This document shows, piece after piece, positions 54,854-61,024 of a stretch of 64,000 bases of DNA. Each line of letters opens with the position of its first letter. The stretch's first letter is position 1. A program made the position numbers and the translations under genes. The stretch comes from JAHRAW01 sp965203265 (GTDB taxonomy: Bacteria > Pseudomonadota > Gammaproteobacteria > Arenicellales > Poriferihabitantaceae): contig CBDBBV010000002.1 of the NCBI GenBank assembly GCA_965203265.1, forward strand, positions 1,736,001 to 1,800,000, written 5' to 3'. Below the pieces are notes generated by a model. The model was given only the letters and a program-made list of their open reading frames with translations, made no database searches and was not told where the DNA came from.

Positions 54854-55438
54854 TTAGCACCACCTCGGCCCCGGATACCAACCCACCAAGGAATATCTCA
54901 CCCCACTGGTCACCTCGCTAACCGCGTGCATCACCAACGAGGGAAAGATCAACACGGTGCCGCGCTTGCGAATGGCCTCCGCCGGTGGGTGGGCGTTCAC
55001 ATAGCGCATCTCGAAATTGCCGCCTTCGTAGTCGTCCGGATCGGACAGTTGCACCACCACGCTCAGCTTGCGCTGAGTCGGCTTGTCGCCGCTGACCAGA
55101 CTGGCGTCCTGATGGAAGCCGTAGAAATGGCCGCCGCCCTCGGCGTCCCCCCGATATACGCTGAACTGCAAACTGCGGGCGCCGTGGCGGTTGTACTGCA
55201 CGCCGAACCATTCGTCGTTGGCCTCGTTCACGCAATAGTCCAGCGCCTGAAAAACCTGCGCGAATTCCGCATCCGTGCGCTGCAGGAACACCACCTCGCC
55301 GTGGCGGATTTCCTTGTCCACTCTGGAGTCGCCGCCGACCGTGCCGGTTTCCAGACTCTTTTCCAAGGCGCTGTCGATGATCAACTGGCACTCCTCCGCC
55401 GACAACAACGCCTCGTAATAGGCCCACTCGCCGCGCAC
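54854..55438 (-). CDS. 2OG-Fe(II) dioxygenase, last gene of the collagen operon
   Basis: 194 residues from GTG 55438. The double-stranded beta-helix carries iron ligands H109-x-D111 (GFHQD) and H171 (LVMHAV), and R181 ten residues later for 2-oxoglutarate. YEGGNFEMRY and GTVLIFPSLVMH are typical of PKHD-type/prolyl-hydroxylase-like enzymes. The start lies seven bases after the stop of the glycosyltransferase gene, so it is surely cotranscribed. No signal peptide. Given the substrate context it may hydroxylate Pro or Lys in the collagen-like chains, but its sequence is less clearly PLOD-like than its neighbour at 56885-57484; the substrate is inferred. Confidence 0.85.
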   Translation of the reverse strand: MRGEWAYYEALLSAEECQLIIDSALEKSLETGTVGGDSRVDKEIRHGEVVFLQRTDAEFAQVFQALDYCVNEANDEWFGVQYNRHGARSLQFSVYRGDAEGGGHFYGFHQDASLVSGDKPTQRKLSVVVQLSDPDDYEGGNFEMRYVNAHPPAEAIRKRGTVLIFPSLVMHAVSEVTSGVRYSLVGWYPGPRWC

Positions 55439-55442
55439 GACG

Positions 55443-56888
55443 CTACACCATCTTGCCGTAGTAGGCGCGCCATCTCCCGCCGACCGCGTGCCCTTCCTTC
55501 TCCAGCCACGGCTTGCTCGAGCCGTTGGCGTGCACCACCGCCGGCCAGCCGTCCAATTTTTCATTGTGCAACATGCCGCGCCCTTCGTCGGCGCACACGT
55601 GCTCGAGCGCCCCGTTCAGGCATTGAAACAGGCGGCAACCGTAGTCCAATTTCATCTTGAATTTGCCGGAGAGAAAACGCTCGGTGTAATACCGCTGATC
55701 GTCCTCGTCGTCGGCGATCTTGGCGGCGATGATGCGCGACAGGTCGCCGGCCTTGCCGATGAACGCGCCGGAATTGAGGAATCTGTAGGGATTGTCCTCC
55801 GGCGCCGCCGGATAACGCTCGGCAACCGCCTCGTCCGGCCAGCAAAACACCTCCGCGGCGAACAACGCCGCCTCCGACGCCACTTCCTGCCAAGCATCCA
55901 ATATATCGCCGACATGGCGGGTGATGATGGTGTCGTAGCCGTCGACGAACAACACCGGCTGTTTCGCCGGCAATTTCGCCAACGCCGCGCGCAGCAGGTT
56001 GATCTTCTGCCCGCCGCCCGGCTTGTTGGCCACATCGCCGCCTTTCCACGGCTGCCCGGCGCCCAACACCTCTATCTCGAAGCCGTAGCGCCGCGCGGAA
56101 TCCAGCAGGCGACGCAGTTCCGGCTTTTCCTCGGTGGCCACTGTGAAGGCGCGCAGACGCGGCGCATCTTCGCGCACCGGCACGCCCTTTTCCGTCTCCG
56201 AGTTGGTCGAGGCTTCCGCCGGCGTGAACAGGCGCTGATTGGCCGCCACCACCAGCCCGCCGCTCTGAGCAGATGCGTACACCTTGTTGACCTTCGCATC
56301 CCGATTCAGGCCGAAGCAGGCCGGCAGCATCTCGTCGGCGGGCACCAGATTATCCTGCCACGGCGTTTCCAGCAATTTGCGCGCGCCCTCCGGCGACAGC
56401 AGATAGGCCAGCGTCCACAGCGGATGATAATCCACCACATGAATGTGGCGACCGGCCAGCGGCTTCGGCCCCGGCTCGTTGCGCTGGGCGAAATAGCACA
56501 GGTCGAAATCGAGATACTCCAGATCGCGCATGGCCATCGCCACGGTATCCATCAGCGGCTCGATGGTGCAGGCGTCGTCCTCGATGACCAAGCCGGGATA
56601 ACCGTCCTGCACGATATGCCGCCAAGCGAGTATGTGAGACAAGGTACAACCGACCTCCCCCAGCGTCATGGCGCGGCGCGCGAACGGATCGATCCAGCCG
56701 CGCCACGGCATCACCGGCGGCAGCGACTCGACCTGCCACGGCGGTTGCGCCGCCAGTTTCTTGCCGTCCACCGCATTCAGCCAAGTAACCCGCGAAAAGC
56801 CGTTGCGCCGCAGATCATCCGCCAAGCGCTTGCGCCGCGCGCGATGGCGCGCCAGATGAATCACCACCACCGAAGGGCGTTCGCTCAT
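55443..56888 (-). CDS. Fused collagen galactosyltransferase (GT25) and PLOD3-like glucosyltransferase
   Basis: 481 residues, two domains. Residues 5-235 are GT25/COLGALT-like: IHLARHRARRKRL, LNAVDGKKL, GEVGCTLSHILAW, the metal site EDD (103-105), WTLAYLLSPEGARKLL, PADEMLPACF and a terminal STNSETEKG that matches animal SDTETS. Residues 245-480 match the glucosyltransferase domain of animal lysyl hydroxylase 3: FTVATEEK, GGGQKINLL, DGYD (D316, D319), AAEVFCWPD (W350), RFLNSGAFIG, acidic DDEDDQRYYT, LDYGCRLFQCLNGAL and VVHANG (H453). All known metal- and sugar-binding residues of that domain appear conserved. ATG 56888 overlaps the hydroxylase stop (ATGA). Predicted to add Gal and then Glc to hydroxylysine. 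No signal peptide, so cytoplasmic. Confidence 0.9.
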   Translation of the reverse strand: MSERPSVVVIHLARHRARRKRLADDLRRNGFSRVTWLNAVDGKKLAAQPPWQVESLPPVMPWRGWIDPFARRAMTLGEVGCTLSHILAWRHIVQDGYPGLVIEDDACTIEPLMDTVAMAMRDLEYLDFDLCYFAQRNEPGPKPLAGRHIHVVDYHPLWTLAYLLSPEGARKLLETPWQDNLVPADEMLPACFGLNRDAKVNKVYASAQSGGLVVAANQRLFTPAEASTNSETEKGVPVREDAPRLRAFTVATEEKPELRRLLDSARRYGFEIEVLGAGQPWKGGDVANKPGGGQKINLLRAALAKLPAKQPVLFVDGYDTIITRHVGDILDAWQEVASEAALFAAEVFCWPDEAVAERYPAAPEDNPYRFLNSGAFIGKAGDLSRIIAAKIADDEDDQRYYTERFLSGKFKMKLDYGCRLFQCLNGALEHVCADEGRGMLHNEKLDGWPAVVHANGSSKPWLEKEGHAVGGRWRAYYGKMV

Positions 56889-57484
56889 GGCAGGATGGCG
56901 TCGTGCGGCGTTTCGCTGGGCGAGGCGAGCCATACCGTCATCGCATAACGCTTGCCGCGAGTTACCGGCGTTACCCAATGGACATGGCTGACCCGGCTGG
57001 GAAAGGCGATGAGGGTGCCGGGCGCCACCTCGCCGCTGTCCCAATGCTGGCGGGGGAAGGTCAGCGCGCCGCCCTCGTAGCCCTTGTTCAGCGGCATGGC
57101 GAAACTCACCATGGCGGCGTCGTGGTGCGGATCGAGAGCCGCTTGAGTATCCGGAGAATAGCGCAGCACGAAGGGCATGCGCAGTTTGCCGAGGCTGAGC
57201 GGCCACCAGTGGGTGCGGATGATCGGAGCAACTCGTGTTTGGAAATGCGCCTCGAAATGCTCGGCGAATTTCGGGCTGATGCGGTTGATGCGCAATTCCT
57301 GCCCCGGCGCCGCGGAATTCTCCACATCCGGCGCGTAGGGTTGGAATTCGTCGAGCAGTTCGGACGCTTCGATCACCGCCCGGCAAAAACTCGGTGACCA
57401 AAAGGGAATGAGGAGAATATCCGCAGCGACCTCGCGCCAGCAACCCTGCGCAGCCGCGTCCTGGTAGGCGAGCAAACGTTGCAT
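56885..57484 (-). CDS. Lysyl hydroxylase, PLOD C-terminal-domain homologue
   Basis: 199 residues, single 2OG-Fe(II) dioxygenase domain. FVLRYSPDTQAALDPHHDAA and YEGGALTFPRQ align with the catalytic region of animal procollagen-lysine hydroxylases (VVRYKPDEQxSLxPHHDAS, YEGGGCRF). Iron ligands H120, D122, H169 and the 2OG-binding R179 are spaced as in human LH3, with RGKRY for its GTRY. Animal enzymes carry this domain on the same chain as the glucosyltransferase; here it is separate and overlaps the glycosyltransferase gene by four bases. No signal peptide, so it probably acts on unfolded collagen chains in the cytoplasm. ATG 57484 is the first in-frame Met; no strong ribosome binding site. 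Confidence 0.88.
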   Translation of the reverse strand: MQRLLAYQDAAAQGCWREVAADILLIPFWSPSFCRAVIEASELLDEFQPYAPDVENSAAPGQELRINRISPKFAEHFEAHFQTRVAPIIRTHWWPLSLGKLRMPFVLRYSPDTQAALDPHHDAAMVSFAMPLNKGYEGGALTFPRQHWDSGEVAPGTLIAFPSRVSHVHWVTPVTRGKRYAMTVWLASPSETPHDAILP

Positions 57485-57544
57485 GGACGCGGTCAGTCTA
57501 TCTTGTTCTTATTTATGCGAGCGGCTTAGCGACAAGCGACACGC

Positions 57545-57559
57545 GGGCGGGCGGGCGGG
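57545..57559 (+). other. G-quadruplex-type motif between collagen gene A and the hydroxylase gene
   Basis: Four GGG runs separated by single C, two bases beyond the stop of collagen-like gene A. The G-rich strand is the template of the operon and the mRNA would be C-rich. It could pause polymerase between substrate and enzyme genes. Purely a sequence observation. Confidence 0.6.
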
Positions 57560-57561
57560 TT

Positions 57562-58752
57562 TTACCTGAATGTTATCTTGAGGTTGGCCGCATAACCGGT
57601 CTGCGAATACTCCAAGCCGTGCGCCACACCCATACCGAAGGTTACCTTGCTAAAAAGGCGGATGGCGGTCTGCGCGGCGACGGCGCTCTGCCCCTCGAAA
57701 TGACCGAAGCGCAGGGAGAAGGCGTTGTCCTTGTCGTGGGGGATGCGAAATCCGCCGAGGGCGATGGCGATGGCCGTGCCCTCGTTCGCCTCGTTTTGGA
57801 AATCCGCATATTCGCCGCGCACCGACTGAATCTCCTGCCAATTCTGCTGCAGGCCGGCGATCGTCGCACCGGTTATTGCCTGCTTCGTCTTGGCGAGTTC
57901 TTCTGGGCTGTCGTCTGCGGACGCCGCGAGTATATCGGCTAATCTGCGCCCCGGACTCTGAAACGCGCTCGGCGCGGCACTGCGGCGCACGATGGCGGCA
58001 GCGGCAGCGGCGGCCGTCTGCGCCGGCGTGGCGGGCTCATCGGCGTTGCCATCGGCCAAACTAGTCAGGCTGTCGGCCAAGCCCTTTACGGCGGTATTCA
58101 CATCCTCACGGGTTCCACCGCCGGGTGGGGTTGTCAGCGTAAAGCCGCGATCCGGACCGCCCGTACCGCTTGATGCCGGAGCACCCGGAGCACCGGTGGC
58201 TCCGACGGAGCCGGGGGCACCCGGGGCACCTTTTTCACCTTTTATTATATCGCTCGGATTGGCCGGTTCCCCGTCTAATCCCTTCGGACCTGGATCGCCT
58301 TGCTCGCCTTGACTACCCTTAGCGCCCTTGAAAGGATCGCCCTTCATGCCCGGGTTGCCCTTGACCCCCGCGGGGCCCGCCGGACCAACATTTCCCTTGG
58401 GCCCCATGATGCCTGGACCACCCTTGTCACCCTTTTCACCCTTCGTCTGCGCCTGCGCTTCGTCGGCATACAGCGAGCCGACCGCAACCACGCCGGCGAC
58501 CTTGCCGAGGGCGGCGATCTTGATGCCACCGCCGACTGCGGTGGCGTTGAATACATTGCCGGAGGCCATGGACATGGCGGCGAGGACGCCCAGCGTGGCT
58601 TTCTTGCGATGCTCCGCGGTGGGTTTGCGATCGGTAGCGGTAGCGGCGTTGGCTTCGTTGGCCGCGGCCGGACTCCACCAACCTCGACCGCGCGGCTCGC
58701 GCCGCAGAGTCGGCATGGCATTGTGCATATCGCGGTTACGATGGTCAGCCAT
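57562..58752 (-). CDS. Collagen-like trimeric surface protein A
   Basis: 396 residues. Residues 1-45 hold a polar leader with RGRGWWSP; then EHRKK precedes two hydrophobic stretches ending DEAQAQ, a possible extended Sec signal. A collagen region of about 26 Gly-X-Y triplets follows in three blocks (12, 7 and 7), broken by FK and by ANPSDIIK, with Lys at Y in GEK, GDK, GPK, GVK, GMK and GAK. After a Thr/Gly linker comes an Ala-rich segment, a short coiled coil (LQQNWQEIQSVRGEY) and a YadA-like anchor (EGTAIAIALGGF, FSLRFGHFEGQSAVA). Trimeric autotransporter anchors fit a collagen trimer. ATG 58752 has GAGAGG upstream. Substrate candidate of the enzymes encoded downstream. Confidence 0.85.
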   Translation of the reverse strand: MADHRNRDMHNAMPTLRREPRGRGWWSPAAANEANAATATDRKPTAEHRKKATLGVLAAMSMASGNVFNATAVGGGIKIAALGKVAGVVAVGSLYADEAQAQTKGEKGDKGGPGIMGPKGNVGPAGPAGVKGNPGMKGDPFKGAKGSQGEQGDPGPKGLDGEPANPSDIIKGEKGAPGAPGSVGATGAPGAPASSGTGGPDRGFTLTTPPGGGTREDVNTAVKGLADSLTSLADGNADEPATPAQTAAAAAAAIVRRSAAPSAFQSPGRRLADILAASADDSPEELAKTKQAITGATIAGLQQNWQEIQSVRGEYADFQNEANEGTAIAIALGGFRIPHDKDNAFSLRFGHFEGQSAVAAQTAIRLFSKVTFGMGVAHGLEYSQTGYAANLKITFR

Positions 58753-58809
58753 TTTTCCTCTCCCCGTCGCTTTCGGGAGCCGTCAGCAATCCGGCCTCGA
58801 TTCGGCGGC

Positions 58810-59931
58810 TCACCAAGCCACCGTGAAGCCTGCGGAATAACCCGCTTGGCGATATTCCAGCCCGTGGGCGCCGCCGAAATCGACCATCACCTTTTCCGAC
58901 AGGCCGAGAGCGATCTGCGCCGCGATGGCGTCCTCCCCCTCGAAGTGGCCGTAGCGCAGGGAAACGGCGTGCTCCTTGCCGGACGGCACGAACACGCCGG
59001 ACAAGGCGATGGCGATGGCGGTGCCCTCGCGCGTCTCGCCGCGCAACTGCTCGATTTCCATGCGCACCGTCTGTATCTCCTCCCAATTCTGATTGAGACC
59101 GGCGATCATGGCGGCGGTTACGCGCTGGGAGTCGACATCGGCGTCGCCGCTTGCGGGCGCATAGACGATCTCGGCGAATCTCCGCCCCGGACTCGGTGCG
59201 GCGTTCGGCGAGGTGGCGGCGCGCACCAGTTTGCTCATCTCTGCGGCGGCTCTTTGCGCATCCGTGGAAACTTCTTGTTGCCCATTGAAGCCATCGAGCG
59301 CATCGGCCACGCCCTTCAGTCCTTCGACAGTGTCGCCCGAGTCTTCAACGAAACCTCGCCCCGACGCGCCTGGTGCACCGGTTGCGCCGGTTGCGCCGGT
59401 TGCGCCCTGAACGCCCGTGTCGCCCTTGTCGCCCTTGCCCGGGCCCGGCTCGCCTTTTTGCCCATCACTACCCGTGGCACCCTTATCGCCCTTTTCACCC
59501 GGACCGCCTTGTTCGCCTTTTAGGCCTCTCTCTCCCATCGGACCCTGAGGACCCGGGGGGCCAGCGGGGCCATCTTCACCCTTTTGGCCTGGTGGGCCCA
59601 GGTCACCCGTATCACCCTTCGTCTGCGCCTGCGCTTCGCCGGCGTACAGCGAGCCGACCGCGACCACCCCGGCGACCTTGCCGAGGGCGGCGATCTTGAT
59701 GCCGCCGCCGACTGCGGCGGCGTTGAATACATTGCCGGAGGCCATGGACATGGCGGCGAGGACGCCCAGCGTGGCTTTCTTGCGATGCTCCGCGGTGGGT
59801 TTGCGCTCAATGGCGGTGGTGGCGGCATCGGCGCCAGTCGGGCTCCACCAACCGCGACCGCGCGGCTGACGCCGCAGAGCCGGCATAGCGCTTCCGGCGA
59901 TGGTTCGGGATTCGTTCAGGTCATCCGGCAT
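58810..59931 (-). CDS. Collagen-like trimeric surface protein B
   Basis: 373 residues, paralogue of protein A and first gene of the operon. ATG 59931 is chosen because GAGGTG lies six bases upstream; GTG 59940 is possible. Leader with RGRGWWSP, EHRKK and hydrophobic segments, then DNA nearly identical to protein A up to QAQTKG. The collagen part has about 28 triplets: 19 continuous (GPPGQKGEDGPAGPPGPQ is typical), one break at GPGK, then nine ending in GAT repeats. Lys is again favoured at Y (GQK, GLK, GEK, GDK). C-terminal coiled coil (LNQNWEEIQTVRMEIEQL) and YadA-like strands (EGTAIAIAL, VSLRYGHFEG) end in Trp, as outer-membrane barrels usually end in an aromatic residue. Confidence 0.86.
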   Translation of the reverse strand: MPDDLNESRTIAGSAMPALRRQPRGRGWWSPTGADAATTAIERKPTAEHRKKATLGVLAAMSMASGNVFNAAAVGGGIKIAALGKVAGVVAVGSLYAGEAQAQTKGDTGDLGPPGQKGEDGPAGPPGPQGPMGERGLKGEQGGPGEKGDKGATGSDGQKGEPGPGKGDKGDTGVQGATGATGATGAPGASGRGFVEDSGDTVEGLKGVADALDGFNGQQEVSTDAQRAAAEMSKLVRAATSPNAAPSPGRRFAEIVYAPASGDADVDSQRVTAAMIAGLNQNWEEIQTVRMEIEQLRGETREGTAIAIALSGVFVPSGKEHAVSLRYGHFEGEDAIAAQIALGLSEKVMVDFGGAHGLEYRQAGYSAGFTVAW

Positions 59932-59953
59932 GTTGTTCACCTCGTTGCTACGT

Positions 59954-59975
59954 TTGTACTGGGTTCGGAGTACAA
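59954..59975. promoter_or_regulatory. Interleaved inverted repeats in the leader of the collagen operon
   Basis: TTGTACT (59954-59960) and AGTACAA (59969-59975) form a perfect 7-bp inverted repeat with an 8-base spacer. A second pair, TGGGTT (59960-59965) and AACCCA (59974-59979), is interleaved and would exclude the first. It sits between the -10 and the start codon, so it could be an operator or a switchable 5' RNA structure. Confidence 0.5.
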
Positions 59976-59994
59976 CCCACTTGTTCAGCGCATT

Positions 59995-60022
59995 AATGTA
60001 TCCATTTGCGCGCGATTGTCAA
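59995..60022 (-). promoter_or_regulatory. Promoter of the collagen operon
   Basis: Reading the minus strand, a perfect TTGACA (60022-60017) is followed after 16 bases by TACATT (60000-59995). The start codon of collagen-like gene B is 64 bases further on. This is the best sigma-70-type promoter in the window and it drives the whole five-gene set. Confidence 0.6.
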
Positions 60023-60345
60023 GCGGAAATTGCAAAATGGGCGGAGATTTCTTCATCGGTTCGTTCGCGGGCGGCGGCGCATCGGCGAAAATCCGCAGGC
60101 GAGACGATCTTTTTCGGCTACCCCGAACGAGGGACGCACGGGGCGCGGCGGAGAACCGAAATGGTTGTTCACGGCGCATTACACGCTCCAACTGCGCCGC
60201 CCTCATTACCTGTTCGGGGGCTTTCATTTTTTCGTGTATTTTGCAGTGGTTTTCGAAGTTTTTTGGAGCTGCATTTGCGCGAAGTTGGTCGAAATTCGCC
60301 GGAATCAAGCGGATGCGTCGGTTGTATCTCGAATCCACCAGCGCG
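60023..60345. other. Intergenic region between secB and the collagen operon
   Basis: About 320 bases. A minus-strand frame of 117 codons (60338-59985) exists, but it overlaps the operon promoter and matches no family I know, so it is not called a gene. No RNA structure or terminator was recognised. Fairly AT-rich stretches lie at 60225-60275. Confidence 0.4.
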
Positions 60346-60897
60346 TCAACCCGTCTCGGCCACGGCTTTTTCCGCCGAGGCGCGCTCGTGTTGCTCGTGT
60401 TGCTCGTGTTGGTAGAGGCCGGTGAAGTCGGGCGGCGTCAGATTCAACGGCGGCAGGCCGCCGTCTCGAGCCGCATCGGCGATGATTCGATCGATCCACG
60501 GGAAGAGAATGCGCGGCGCCTCACAGTAGATGAATCGCCGCCGCGGCTCGCCGTCGAGGCCGTCCAACTCGAACAAACCGGCATAACTCAACTCGGCGAG
60601 AAAGATGATCTTGGCCTCATGGGTGGCGGTCGCGGTGAGGGACACGACCACTTCATGTAGCGAATCCAAGCGCCGCCCACCGACCTCGACGGCAATATCG
60701 ATACGCAAATCCTGCCGATCCACCACCACCGGCGCCGCCGGATTCTCGAAGGAAAAGTCCTTGATGTAGCGACTATGCAAGACCACATTGGGCCGCGCGG
60801 CTTGGGGCGTGGCGGCGGGAGCTGAGGGAGCGGCGGCGGCTTTCGGGGCCTGCGGGGGCTTGGGAGGCTTAGCGCCGACGGATTTTGCTTTTGTCAT
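60346..60897 (-). CDS. secB: Protein-export chaperone SecB
   Basis: 183 residues. Tetrameric cytoplasmic chaperone that keeps preproteins unfolded for SecA. YIKDFSFENP, THEAKIIFLAELSYAGLF, CEAPRILFPWIDRII and PPLNLTPPDFTGLYQ are diagnostic. Extra features are a Pro/Ala-rich N-terminal extension of about 35 residues and a C-terminal QHE-repeat tail. Same orientation as the collagen operon about 400 bases downstream; SecB-held unfolded chains would suit lysine modification before export, but this link is only positional. Confidence 0.94.
   Translation of the reverse strand: MTKAKSVGAKPPKPPQAPKAAAAPSAPAATPQAARPNVVLHSRYIKDFSFENPAAPVVVDRQDLRIDIAVEVGGRRLDSLHEVVVSLTATATHEAKIIFLAELSYAGLFELDGLDGEPRRRFIYCEAPRILFPWIDRIIADAARDGGLPPLNLTPPDFTGLYQHEQHEQHERASAEKAVAETG
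60384..60410. repeat. Three 9-bp direct repeats in the secB 3' end
   Basis: GCTCGTGTT three times in a row, encoding Gln-His-Glu three times in the SecB tail. In frame, so copy-number change would only lengthen or shorten the tail. Confidence 0.9.
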
Positions 60898-61024
60898 GGC
60901 CTGTTTGCCTGATTGTTACCAATTTCACCCGACTGAGACGAACCCGCCGGACGAGCGAATATAGCACAAAGCCGCCCTATCCCTGTCAACCGTCGGCGGC
61001 AGTGGCGCGGCTTGTGCTACCGAA

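Noticed and set aside
55489..56948. Plus-strand frame of 486 codons opposite the glycosyltransferase gene
   Set aside because: Arg/His-rich shadow. The minus strand carries unmistakable GT25 and PLOD-type motifs.
57562..59931. Collagen-like repeats as mere low-complexity or phage tail-fibre collagen
   Set aside because: The YadA-like anchors, duplicated gene pair and adjacent PLOD/COLGALT-type enzymes point to a dedicated surface collagen; no phage tail genes are nearby.
59985..60338. Hypothetical 117-residue protein on the minus strand
   Set aside because: Overlaps the TTGACA promoter of the collagen operon, has no ribosome binding site and no family match.
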